A stretch of 64,000 nt of DNA. It comes from Prostheceraeus crozeri. Its lineage: Eukaryota; Platyhelminthes; Polycladida; Euryleptidae. The stretch spans positions 1-64,000 of the forward strand of contig CAJQUW010001648.1 in the NCBI GenBank assembly GCA_907163375.1, in the 5' to 3' direction. The notes under the pieces are model-generated. The model was given only the letters and a program-made list of their open reading frames with translations, was not told where the DNA came from and did not search any database. Both the position numbers and the translations under genes were made by a program. Positions 34,447 to 43,760 of this stretch are shown in pieces (the first letter of the stretch is position 1; each line of letters opens with the position of its first letter).

Positions 34447-34740
34447 TCAAAATCCGGGCCCGGATACCAACACAGTGACATGACGCACACTCTGTCCGTC
34501 CGAGGTTGGATTTGTGGGTCGAGGCCTTGGGAGTTGGGATAAGATCCCTCTGAGAATGCCTGTGACGGAATTCATCAGCTTAACTTGTCTTTCCTCAAAG
34601 CGAAGTTGTCTTTGTGATAGCACTGGGCGACTATCGATTCTGTCTTTGTATAGCATGGCCTTCACGACTGAAAGCCAGTAACTGTCGATGTGTTGACCAA
34701 TAATTTGGTAAAAGCGTTCGTTGTCAATGATATCAAAAAG
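34447..34740 (-). CDS. Unrecognised protein fragment, virus-like block
   Basis: The minus strand is open for about 97 residues. It begins FDIIDNERFYQIIGQHIDSY and continues WLSVVKAMLYKDRIDSRP and VTGILRGILSQLPRPRP. Composition is protein-like with amphipathic helices and a proline-rich end. No family is recognised, and no start codon is clear at its upstream end. It is the leftmost piece I would place in the block. Confidence 0.4.
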   Translation of the reverse strand, partial: LFDIIDNERFYQIIGQHIDSYWLSVVKAMLYKDRIDSRPVLSQRQLRFEERQVKLMNSVTGILRGILSQLPRPRPTNPTSDGQSVRHVTVLVSGPGF

Positions 34741-34760
34741 ACACGGACTTTAATTTTGAA

Positions 34761-36880
34761 AGACCAAGGCCATGGTCTTTGTTCGCGATAAGGAGGGTAT
34801 GATAAGCCACTGCTTGATCTCTCTAGGCTGCTACTCTCTGCCTTAGCAAAGTTTGTAAGACAAACGGAGATGCTCTGTCGAAGTTATGCTATCAAACTTT
34901 GAAATATTTAGAACACATTAGATTATTCTGTCTTAAATGCAGATACAGTAATATAGCATCATATGACGTTTTTATATAAGCTGGGAACTGTATGATGATA
35001 GTCCATGTAACGCTCATCTTCTTATGAGCACTAGAAATTAGATGCTCTCAATATTAGAATCACATTATATCTGTCTCTTTTCAGTTTGAAGATTGACGAA
35101 AGGAATGCACACAAAAAACTACAATATCTATTGAAGTGCAGTTGTGGCATGCCCTTCGGCGGTGACCGTTTCTGGCCGCCCTCGTCTTGGTCGGAGAGTG
35201 GCCGAAGGGTGAGAGTGAGGCAGGATGATTGCGTGTGATGCGTGATAGTATTGCGCGGGGTGCTGATGTTTCGGTGTAAGGGCGGTTTCGATGTGCGAGA
35301 GTGTGTGAAGGACTCTATGCCAATTGTCCATCTGCGTAATTTGTGATTGGGAAGGAGAATGATGATGAGTTCACGTGTGTTGAGTAATGCTTGAGTGGTG
35401 CACGGGGCGCATTTGTTTCAAGCGAAACTGTGCGTTCCCCATCTGAATGTTGATTGGATAAGGATATGAATGGTGAGTAAAGTAAAAGAAGTGATTGCGT
35501 ATAGTGATGTTGATATGATGACTATGAGAAACGTTGTAACGAAAGGAGGTGTTAGAAGGTTGATGATGATGATACTTGAACGAGCTGTCGCGTCCATTGG
35601 AGCTTGGCAAAGCCACGGCTCAATCGTCGCCGAGAATAGCGAGTGTGGATGCCTAATTGTGTGTGAGAGTGAGTCATTCGATGTGCCGAGTAAAGTGGTT
35701 GACGAAATTGTAGACTGCGTTTGGAATGTGAGAATAGGTGACAGGTTGCAGGAAAGATAATGCAGCAAAGATGTAAGTTGAAAGAAGTGACTGTGGGAAA
35801 GATCGTTTGAAGGAGAGATTGGAATGACTTTTGCGAGTGAGGAAAGATTGTTGAGGCAGCAAGCTGGTGAATGAGAAAAGTTAAAGAACTCTGAGTCCGA
35901 AAGTTTTAGAGTTGGTGAGAAGTCGGGTCTGGTCGAGGCGTGAGTTGTAGTAAAGAGGCGATGGAACGATGACAGGCTGGAGGGCGTCATTGAGTAAGCA
36001 CTCGTGAAGTGTCGCTTAAACGGTCACCGCCCTTCACAATCCCTTTATGTGGCAATTCCCCGAGCGGCATTAATTTCTGAGATATTAAACTCCAATACAA
36101 CCAAGAATGATTTTTAACTGCACGGATTTCCGATTATCACATCAAGACATCACAAGGAGGACATCCCGTAGATAGATAGAAACCGCACAAATTCGTACGT
36201 ATTAAGACTGAACATAACATTTTCATCTTTCTCACTCTTACTTCTTCATTGCAGACAAGCAGAAATAAGTCATAAGGCCCACCACATCCCACGTCCCGAG
36301 AACGCACCATGTCGTGTTGCGTCGTAAGGTCAACCGTTCTATGCACTAAAGCGTCCCCAAGCCGCACATATCTGATAGGAATGCAGAGGAAGAATAAATG
36401 TTGAATGGAATGAAATGTGGAGCCAGCTACCCTTGCACACATGCAACACAACAGACATCTTCTCTTCGCTAGTGAACAAGCTCTTGTCATGTCCATCAGA
36501 TACCAACATGTGTACAAGGGTTTTACTGCGAACACAGATAAGCCAAGTTGATGTATATTAGAAAGTTTGATCAATGAAGTTTATTCATAATTCTAGGTCA
36601 GAAAGTGTATCATGTTCAGGTATTGTTTTGCAAAGGCAAAGTGTATCAAATAATTTTACTGCACGCACGTTTGTGTAAATAAAGTTTGATCATGAAGTTT
36701 TAGACTGACTGAACTCACACATACATTAAAAGTTTTTAATCAAAAAGGTACTGCTACAGCTCTCAGATGTGCTTTTAACTTACTTTCAGTGGTTGAAAAT
36801 TTTCTAGGCATCTTCCGACTGGCGAATCACTGATCATTAAGTTTGAATCCTGCTATCATCAACTTGAACGTTGCGACGTG
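34761..36880. other. No firm gene; low-complexity GTGAGT-rich tract
   Basis: From 35.1 to 36.0 kb the plus strand is rich in GTGAG/GATGA words, which keep the minus strand open for up to 190 residues of Ser/Thr/Leu-rich peptide without motifs. I do not call it a gene. The minus strand at 36137-36574 is open for 145 Cys-rich residues (CLLCCMCARV), also unassigned. Confidence 0.4.
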
Positions 36881-36886
36881 TTAAGG

Positions 36887-36894
36887 TATATAAA
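36887..36894 (+). promoter_or_regulatory. TATA box
   Basis: TATATAAA lies 41 bases before the ATG at 36935. The preceding ATCAACTTGAACGTTGC is repeated before the next TATA-like box (37318-37334), so the two promoters look duplicated. Confidence 0.55.
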
Positions 36895-36934
36895 CCACTA
36901 CCTCTCATTTAATTCTCATTCCAGTTTTAATCAT

Positions 36935-37339
36935 ATGGAAGCAACATCTCCTACTGAACCATTGCCCGACTTCATCAATCCTCGACGATGGAATGAAGAA
37001 TATGGAGAAAGAGTGTAAAGAAGAAATCAATAGGAATCGTTTGAGGACGGATGAGGTTGGAACCGTCCAAATACCAACCCCACCGAAAGGTCCCAAATGC
37101 ACCACCACGACTTAGGCGGCTATAGGTATATGACAAAACCCCAACGACATACCTATTTGACTATTCAAGCCAATATCAACTTAATGTCACCAGAGAACGA
37201 ACCACCGCCCTATAAAGGCCACCATGGGGCAATCATAAGAACCACTCCTCGCGTTTGCCCTGGGGGCATTCTTCAGCAGACTGAGAATGCTATCATTAAG
37301 TTGAATCTGCTATCTAGTCAACTTGAACGTTGCAAATGA
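36935..37339 (+). pseudogene. Unrecognised gene, virus-like block (broken)
   Basis: The gene begins MEATSPTEPLPDFINPRRWN shortly after a TATA box and ends with a stretch at 37097-37339 (NLMSPENEPPPYKGHHGAI … NLLSSQLERCK). Proline-rich PPPY occurs in the last part; such late-domain-like motifs recruit host ubiquitin ligases in some viruses, but here this is only an observation. The reading is broken at about two places. No homologue is recognised. Confidence 0.4.
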
Positions 37340-37347
37340 AGTCGGTG

Positions 37348-37354
37348 TATATAC
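37348..37354 (+). promoter_or_regulatory. TATA-like box
   Basis: GTGTATATAC follows the second copy of the CAACTTGAACGTTGC word. An ATG at 37377 opens only a 20-codon frame (MAHSQITLLHLNHLLYHDDF). Confidence 0.4.
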
Positions 37355-37678
37355 TTCCTTTCGACAAGCAGAACTCATGGCTCATTCTCAGATAACGTTG
37401 CTTCACCTAAATCATTTATTATATCATGACGATTTCTAGTAACTGTGCTAAGTGTCTAGATGATAGGATATCTTATTCTAACAATAGCTCCCAATCGATA
37501 CGATGTTTACTCTGATGATCCTTTCGAAACCATTGCAGTTTTCTATGTAGGTAAAAAACAACACTGTCATGATACACATTTTATTGAAAAGAAAATAAAA
37601 GTAATAACGTTTTTGTAATAAGACGGTAACAGGACGTCTAGACTAATGTCAAACCTCTTCTTGATTGCGGAGAGCTGA

Positions 37679-37858
37679 CTAGATGGAGAGAAGAGGTCTA
37701 GCCAGCTCCGGGAGAGTCTCAATACACCGCTCCATCATCACGTCCTTTGGAGACACACTCAGGAAGGTCAGCTCTGGATTTGTATCCACTACTGTCCTGC
37801 TTACCTCGTTCGGATCATGATGATGATTTTCCTCAATCGAACTGCGGCGGCTGGGACC
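37679..37858 (-). CDS. Unrecognised C-terminal fragment, virus-like block
   Basis: The minus strand reads HHHDPNEVSRTVVDTNPELT and then FLSVSPKDVMMERCIETLPE, ending LARPLLSI and a stop at 37679. AATAAA follows about 95 bases downstream on the same strand (37581-37586), which supports a real 3' end. The start is unclear. No family is recognised. Confidence 0.45.
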   Translation of the reverse strand, partial: GPSRRSSIEENHHHDPNEVSRTVVDTNPELTFLSVSPKDVMMERCIETLPELARPLLSI

Positions 37859-38085
37859 TCAACCTCGATAACTGGTTTTCACTTGCCTCTTGCGAGGGGC
37901 ATTGAGGGCATGAGTAAAGGCCTAGGGCCGTTCCGGTATGTGCACTCCATCCCATTGTAATGATATTATGAGGAAATGGTCAGTGCATCGCAACTTATAA
38001 TAGATTCTCTCTGCCCTGCTGCTTCGCGCTCTCATCCTCCAGTGGAGCGACGAGCCATTTTATCAATCACACTGCATCATCGTCA

Positions 38086-38093
38086 TATATAAA
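38086..38093 (+). promoter_or_regulatory. TATA box
   Basis: TATATAAA (in CGTCATATATAAAGGAAG) lies 29 bases before the ATG at 38122, the tight spacing seen for other genes of this block. Confidence 0.55.
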
Positions 38094-38121
38094 GGAAGAG
38101 TGTATTGCATTTCCTACTATC

Positions 38122-38396
38122 ATGGTCAGGTCCGCCAGACAGAGGAAAACATTCACCACCTCTCGCTACCTCAAACTGCCTACTGAAGAAGAAACTTGAG
38201 AGAAAGTTTCAAACAAAAAGAGGAAGAGGAAGAGATGACAAATGATAGAAAGGCTGCAAGCAGCTCACTCTACAAACGGTTGAGAGTGAGTCCTTTCATA
38301 AACGAGGCTGACTATTCAGGAGTGAAAAGACCCTTGATAAGACCAGAGACATGCCCCAAACGTCTTTATGAACCACCGGCCCTAACGGCCACCTAA
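38122..38396 (+). CDS. Small basic proteins, virus-like block
   Basis: ATG 38122 opens a 25-codon basic peptide, MVRSARQRKTFTTSRYLKLP plus TEEET. An overlapping frame gives MTNDRKAASSSLYKRLRVSP from 38234 to a TAA at 38394-38396, rich in Lys and Arg. Small basic proteins next to capsid genes are often genome-packaging (core) proteins, but this is inference. The TAA touches the stop codon of the convergent penton-like gene on the other strand. Confidence 0.4.
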
Positions 38397-39374
38397 TCAA
38401 GAAAGAAAAGACATTGACTGCGCCACACCAACACTTAGTGATTTGATGTTATCTGACGAAAAATGAAGTGTTAAGACAGTACGACCACCAATGAATTGAA
38501 TAGGATACAACCTAATCATCATAGATACCAAATTTGCAATGGGAATAATCGTATACATTGACTGGAATGTATACCTTGTCAGAACTCCCTGTGCATGGTC
38601 ACACCAAAGTCGCCACCTGTCATAGGAATAATATCTTAAAAGGGAACCATATGGACCATCAACATCTGTTGAATGGATAAAGTTAGTGTAAATATAAAAG
38701 TGATTGATATTGATATCGAGCAAGGATGTTGGTGACACAATACTTCTCGTACGTAGAATATGTCACGTTTGAATCCAAAATCTTTGTCAACTCCTTTGAA
38801 ATGTGAATGATACGTTTTTAACCAATTACACTGATGCAGAATGTATTTTCTTAGGATCAATAGTCAAGATGAAATTAGGTAGATTTGATACACCTTTGTT
38901 TAAGTATGTACAAACATCATAACAATTGGCTATGAAGCTTTGGAGGTATCGGTAACTTTTCATTTGGCTCCATGTAAGACTGGGACGTAAAACAGGTCTG
39001 TAACGTTTGAAATAAAGGACCATTCGACAATCGGATTGCTGTTCATAAGTTTTTTTCACATTCCCCCATTCATGGTATGACCATCAAGACGTCTGTTTTT
39101 AAAGAGAGCAAATCACGAAATTAGAATTGATGTGAACAAATCCAATGTGTGAACGCTCATGATCATTTCGGAACATCAATCCTTGCTTTATTGTGTACTC
39201 GAGTGATGGACATAGATAATCCATTAATTTCATATTACCTGTTTGATCAATCATCAACAGTACCAGGTTAAAAAGCACAAAGCGCTCATGCATGCGATCA
39301 AGGGGAAGAAGGGTAATATATAAATTTTTCCAGTGCCAATTTGGATATTTCTTAATCTGCTTTGATACTTTCAT
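38397..39374 (-). pseudogene. Penton-like minor capsid protein, virus-like block (broken)
   Basis: Three minus-strand open stretches share one reading frame. The last (38397-38738) has HFYIYTNFIHSTDVDGPYGS, LLRYYSYDR, and near the end MIRLYPIQFIGGRTVLTLHF. This succession (F-x-Y-x-Y-T, a 'LLR' strand, then a final 'G-x-x-V-x-T-L-H-F') is the C-terminal pattern of the single-jelly-roll penton-like proteins of Polintons and adintoviruses. It is distinct from the Polinton's own penton gene at 42030. A few breaks are visible. The pattern match is by eye. Confidence 0.5.
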
Positions 39375-39436
39375 GACACCTTGTAGCTCTCAAAGGGAAG
39401 GCACCGGCCTCCTTTTACTTCTGCAAAATTTGTGTG

Positions 39437-39808
39437 ATAAGTAGAAAGAAACGAGATTTAAGATTCAATATCTTTTGCAGAGGCCCACTCACATAAAATC
39501 CATGGGAAATAGTAGTCGGTCTCATGTAGAGGGTAACTTTATGTAGATTTGGATCCATTGCCAGAACCATAGATCATTTGCCAAATCATTCACAACATTC
39601 AATAGGCGTTGAATTTTCATGTAATAGTAGGATTGCTCTAAATGATGACGGAATGATGGTTTGTAGGTTGTTTCCATTTCAGGGTGAAGCATATTTTAGC
39701 AATGGTATGTCTGTATCTGCAGTGATAATAAAGTAGGGCCATTTACAATCTCATCACAGCTCGCTTTCCCCGACGGCTGTTTACTGTAGGAATAGAATTC
39801 CACTCTGC
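39437..39808 (-). pseudogene. Unrecognised fragments, virus-like block
   Basis: The minus strand between the penton-like gene and the Polinton carries short protein-like stretches, for example DPNLHKVTLYMRPTTISHGF followed by YVSGPLQKILNLKSRF, and EWNSIPTVNSRRGKRAVMRL close to the Polinton edge. The Polinton insertion cuts this coding region; related minus-strand coding continues at 56735-56853. No family is recognised. Confidence 0.4.
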
Positions 39809-39814
39809 TGCATG
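39809..39814. repeat. Polinton target-site duplication, left copy
   Basis: TGCATG directly precedes the left TIR; the same six bases follow the right TIR at 56729-56734. Confidence 0.9.
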
Positions 39815-40302
39815 AGTAATGGGCAAAAGACCGTTCCAGGACACCATAAAATTCAAAAAATAGTATCTTGAAAAACGACATAAATTCATGAATTTAGACC
39901 CTTTTTCAGGTTTTTAAGACCTAAATTCATGAAGTTAGTCGTTTTTAAAAGATACCGATTTTTCAAAAAATGGTATTTTTAAAAACGACATAAATTCATG
40001 AATTTTGGTCATTTTTCAGGTTATGAAGACCTAAATTCATAAATTTAGGCGTTTTTAAAAATACCTTTCAATTTTCATCTCAAATTGGAATTACATTTTC
40101 AAATATCCGTTCAGACACCAAAATATAAAGTGAGAATTCACAATTTGGATACATTTCTCCTTAAAATCATGACCGTTCCAGGACACCGAAAATCATAAAA
40201 GTTGAGAATTTCAAATTCATGAATTTTATCCATCTTTCAGGTTTTTAAAATATATCATGTGACTAAAAATATTTCTTTAAAAATGGAAGAAACAAAAGTG
40301 GA
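39815..40302 (+). repeat. Polinton left terminal inverted repeat
   Basis: About 488 bp matches the right TIR in inverse. It contains smaller repeats: CGACATAAATTCATGAATTT and its complement alternate, and GACCGTTCCAGGACACC occurs twice (39831 and 40171). Confidence 0.95.
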
Positions 40303-41004
40303 TGATACAAAATGGAAGAAACCGCAAGAATATATCCTTCGTTATCATATGAACGTAGTTCTACTTTAATGGACATTGAAAAGATTAACATTGAAAAAAT
40401 GAATAAAGAAAAACACAAAGATAGAGTTAGGTATATGAAAGATAAGGAATCTCAATTATTATTAAGATTAGAGCATTATAAAAAATTAAGAAAGAGATGG
40501 ACTAAAGTTAAGAATGTAACACAAGGAATTGGCATATTCTTAACAATAAGTTTAGGTGCTTTAACAATTGTTATATCTTCAGGTGTTTTAGTAATTCCAG
40601 TAGTTGCTACAGCTTTAACAGGTACGGGTGTTTTTGCAACTTCACTTGTTACAATGTTAGATAAATCTTTAATAACTAAGAAACGAAAATCATTAAAAAC
40701 TAAGCATTTACATATTAAAGAAGTCTATGATAAACTACATTACTACTTTCAAAGAGTATGTGATGATAATGTTATTACGTTAGATGAGATTGAAAAATTT
40801 GATCAAATAGCTAATGAAGTAAATCAAATATCATTTCAATTACAGTCAGAAAAAGTTGATGATAAGAATAAACAGGATGGCAAAATTTCTAGTGATGGTA
40901 AAATTTCTAATGAAGAAAATGACAAAATTTTTTTAGAAGAGCTAAAAACTTTAAGCGAAAATTTAAGCAAAACTTTATTAACAAAACTTATAAACAAAAC
41001 TTAA
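40285..41004 (+). CDS. Polinton membrane protein (two hydrophobic segments)
   Basis: This protein of about 230 residues has a charged N-terminus, then GIGIFLTISLGALTIVISSG and VLVIPVVATALTGTGVFATS, two close hydrophobic segments that would span a membrane as a hairpin. A coiled-coil-like charged tail follows. ATGs lie at 40285 (in the TTAAAAATG context used by its neighbours) and 40312. It sits first in the left rightward gene group. Adintoviruses often carry such a membrane protein, but I cannot name this family. It is open throughout. Confidence 0.65.
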
Positions 41005-41125
41005 AACGAGAAAACTTTAAACGAAAAGATGTCAGACAACAAAGCAATAAAAAAATAATTTGTTCAGTAAAATGTTTTTGCTGTATTCCAATGTTACCAC
41101 AAAATTCAAATATTATATTTTAAAA

Positions 41126-41950
41126 ATGGATAAAATTAGAGCTGATAATTTTAAAAGAATAAAACAATTAGAAGAGTTAATAAAACAAAGAAATATTATG
41201 AAAGAAAATCATCTTCAACATAGAATGATAAAAGCTGGTATTCAATCTGATATGTTTGAAAAAATGCAGCAAACCGAGCAAGTAAAAACTGATTTTGAAA
41301 AAACTATGAAACCATTTAAAACTCTTGAAAAAGAAAGTACAAATAATGATAAACAAATTGATATAACAGATCCAGAGCACAAAACTATATTAGATGACTA
41401 TGGATTACTAGAATCAAACATTAATAAGAAATTACCAAAATCTATGCAATTTGAACATTCTATTTCATTTATAGATGGAAAAACAATACCTAGATTTTAT
41501 CTCGGACAAAAAGAAATATTTCCACAACCTTTTCGAGGTTTAATTTTTTCACCAGATAAATCTCCTTTTAATTTAGATAGAAATTTTGTTGATCTTTTAA
41601 GAGGAGCAGATTTAAATAATTATGCTGTAGAAGATCTCATAAAATATAAAGCTATGTTAGATAGAGTTGGTGCAGTAAAATCTCTTAGACGTTATAAACA
41701 ATTAGAAAATTTATTATCAACGGGAGTTAAAGTAGGAAAAGGTTTATCTGAAAAACAGAAAACAGAAACAACTGTATTTTTACCAGATGATCCACAAGAA
41801 TTACTAAATAGATTAAATATTTTAATATCTGCAATAAAAGAAGGACATAATTCTAGTTTCAATGAAATTCATGCTATATTGAAAAGACTGTTAGAAAAGA
41901 AGATTCTAAATGAAGAGGATTATAAAAGTATAACGACATCCGATGTCTAG
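41126..41950 (+). CDS. Polinton conserved protein of unknown function
   Basis: From ATG 41126 (context TTAAAAATG) it reads MDKIRADNFKRIKQLEELIK with a long N-terminal helix. A globular part follows (MQFEHSISFIDGKTIPRFYL, PFRGLIFSPDKSPFNL) with a helical C-terminus. Length is about 275 residues. Its position between the membrane-protein and penton-like genes is that of the unassigned structural genes of other Polintons. The final codons and stop coincide with a double-hairpin element (41935-41960). Confidence 0.6.
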   Translation: MDKIRADNFKRIKQLEELIKQRNIMKENHLQHRMIKAGIQSDMFEKMQQTEQVKTDFEKTMKPFKTLEKESTNNDKQIDITDPEHKTILDDYGLLESNINKKLPKSMQFEHSISFIDGKTIPRFYLGQKEIFPQPFRGLIFSPDKSPFNLDRNFVDLLRGADLNNYAVEDLIKYKAMLDRVGAVKSLRRYKQLENLLSTGVKVGKGLSEKQKTETTVFLPDDPQELLNRLNILISAIKEGHNSSFNEIHAILKRLLEKKILNEEDYKSITTSDV

Positions 41951-41960
41951 GGCTTCGCCC
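41935..41960. repeat. Double-hairpin element in Polinton
   Basis: GACATC-C-GATGTC (41935-41947) is followed by GGGC-TTC-GCCC (41950-41960). It covers the end of an upstream gene. The same pair occurs in the opposite order at 46294-46324. Confidence 0.8.
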
Positions 41961-42029
41961 GTAGCTGAAATATGTTGTTGTTTTTAATTTTTTATATAAA
42001 AAATATTTATTCAAAATTTTAACTAAAAA

Positions 42030-42818
42030 ATGTGTTCAGCAGATTTAGACAAAATTAATAATCATTTAGAAAATTTGACAGAGATTTTGGGTTCATCAAA
42101 ATTTAGTACGACGTTAAAAATTATAACAACTACTTCATCACACACTTGTAATTTAGAACCCATTCTACATTTGGAACAAAATAAAAATTATCAAATTGCA
42201 TTGACTAGTTTCTCTACATTTAACACTATTCAAAACGTTATCAAAGATGTGAATGATCAATTTAGATATTCTACTGATAAAGGCAAAACATGGAAAATAC
42301 TAACTTTTCTTCCTGGTTCTTACGAAGTTGAATCAATATCAAATGAAATTAAGAGACATTTAGGTATACCATTTAAAGATAAGAAACAATTACATTTTGC
42401 AGTTGAACCGGCAGTTAATAAATTTTCTCTTACTTTAGACGAAAATCATCAAGTTGATTTTAATCATGATAGATCATTGTCAAAGCTATTAGGATTTAAT
42501 AAACAAACCTATAGTCAAGGTTATCATTTAGGTGAGAAGATTCCAAAAATAACTGAAATAAATTCAATTGTTGTACATTGTGACATTATTGAAGGAGGAT
42601 ATATAAATGGTAAATTATCAAATTTAATATTCAGTTTTCCAGCTTTTACTGTACCCATTGGTTATAGATTAAATGTAATTCCACAAACATTAATATATTT
42701 CCCTATTACAAGAAAAACTATTAACAACATTAACATTAGAATCACTGATGAGAAAGGACAAGAAATAAATTTTGGAGGTGAAGAGATTATGATAGATCTT
42801 TTGGTTCGGGAGGTATAA
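42030..42818 (+). CDS. Polinton penton-like minor capsid protein
   Basis: This 262-residue protein starts in AAAAAATG. Features match Polinton single-jelly-roll pentons: FLPGSYEVESISNEIKRHLG, DFNHDRSLSKLLGF, EINSIVVHCDIIEGGYINGK, IFSFPAFTVPIGYRLN and the end NIRITDEKGQEINFGGEEIM. The protein would form the capsid vertices. It precedes the ATPase gene, a common order in the group. It is open throughout and of normal length. Confidence 0.85.
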   Translation: MCSADLDKINNHLENLTEILGSSKFSTTLKIITTTSSHTCNLEPILHLEQNKNYQIALTSFSTFNTIQNVIKDVNDQFRYSTDKGKTWKILTFLPGSYEVESISNEIKRHLGIPFKDKKQLHFAVEPAVNKFSLTLDENHQVDFNHDRSLSKLLGFNKQTYSQGYHLGEKIPKITEINSIVVHCDIIEGGYINGKLSNLIFSFPAFTVPIGYRLNVIPQTLIYFPITRKTINNINIRITDEKGQEINFGGEEIMIDLLVREV

Positions 42819-42902
42819 ACTCCCACGCGAAGCTAGAGAAGTTTAATTTTCTTCTTCTTCTTTAAAAAAAAATAAAAATAAAAATAAATTTTTTATTAAA
42901 AA

Positions 42903-43676
42903 ATGAGTGAAGTACCTCCATTAAATAAAAAAAAACTTAAATTTAATCATCATCCAAATTTATCTAATAAAGTTTTGTCAGTTATTTGTGGAAGATCAGG
43001 ATGTGGAAAAACGTATCTATTATTTAAAATTTTAACGACTCCAAATTTTTTGGATTATAACAATCTTATAATTTATACAACAACAGCAGAACAACCCGTC
43101 TATCAATTTTTAAAATATGGATTTGAAAATAATCTTAAAAAAACAGCAATTGCTTCATTATTCAAAGAATATGAAAAATCTGAAGATGAAGAAGAAATAA
43201 GTTCGTGGTGTGAAGAAGCAGCAAAAAATAATCAGTTAGTAGAATCCAATAAAAATAAGCATATAAAGATACAATTAATAGATGATAGTGGTAATATGCA
43301 AGATCCTAGTAAACTAGATAAAACAATGAAACATTGTGTAATTTTTGATGATTGTGTTAATGATAGAAATCAGTCAGTTCAGAGAAATTATTTCACAAGA
43401 GGTAGACATAATAACTGTAGTGTATTTTATTTAACACAAAGTATGTATTCATTAGACGGAAGTGTTATTAGAAAGAATGCAAATATATTTATACTATTTG
43501 AAATAAATGCAAGAAACTTAAGTGATTTGTTAAGAGATTTATGCGTAAGAAATAAAGATGAATTTAAACAATCGTGTAACAATGCTTGGTCAAAAGATTA
43601 TGGCTTCATTACAATTAATATTGATAAAAAAATTCATGATAGAGTTATCGAACAATTGTTTCTGACGCGTGAGTGA
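42903..43676 (+). CDS. Polinton genome-packaging ATPase (A32/FtsK-HerA-like)
   Basis: The 257-residue protein has Walker A GRSGCGKT at residues 30-37 and Walker B MKHCVIFDDCVND, followed by NYFTRGRHNNCSVFYLTQSM, a sensor region typical of A32-like packaging ATPases. In virus relatives it pumps DNA into the preformed capsid. It starts in TTAAAAAATG. It converges on the polymerase gene group, the stops being about 85 bases apart. Confidence 0.92.
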   Translation: MSEVPPLNKKKLKFNHHPNLSNKVLSVICGRSGCGKTYLLFKILTTPNFLDYNNLIIYTTTAEQPVYQFLKYGFENNLKKTAIASLFKEYEKSEDEEEISSWCEEAAKNNQLVESNKNKHIKIQLIDDSGNMQDPSKLDKTMKHCVIFDDCVNDRNQSVQRNYFTRGRHNNCSVFYLTQSMYSLDGSVIRKNANIFILFEINARNLSDLLRDLCVRNKDEFKQSCNNAWSKDYGFITINIDKKIHDRVIEQLFLTRE

Positions 43677-43760
43677 TAAAAAATATACAAATATAGTGTT
43701 ACAATATTTTTTTTTTATTTTATATATATATCAAATTTGTCTATCTTAGAAATTAGAAAA

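Noticed and set aside
35418-35990. 190-residue minus-strand frame rich in Ser, Thr and Leu
   Set aside because: It follows from a GTGAG/GATGA-rich plus strand; no motif, promoter or splice signal supports it.
36137-36574. 145-residue Cys-rich minus-strand frame
   Set aside because: Cys pattern does not fit a zinc fold; another frame over the same bases looks equally protein-like, so I cannot support a gene.
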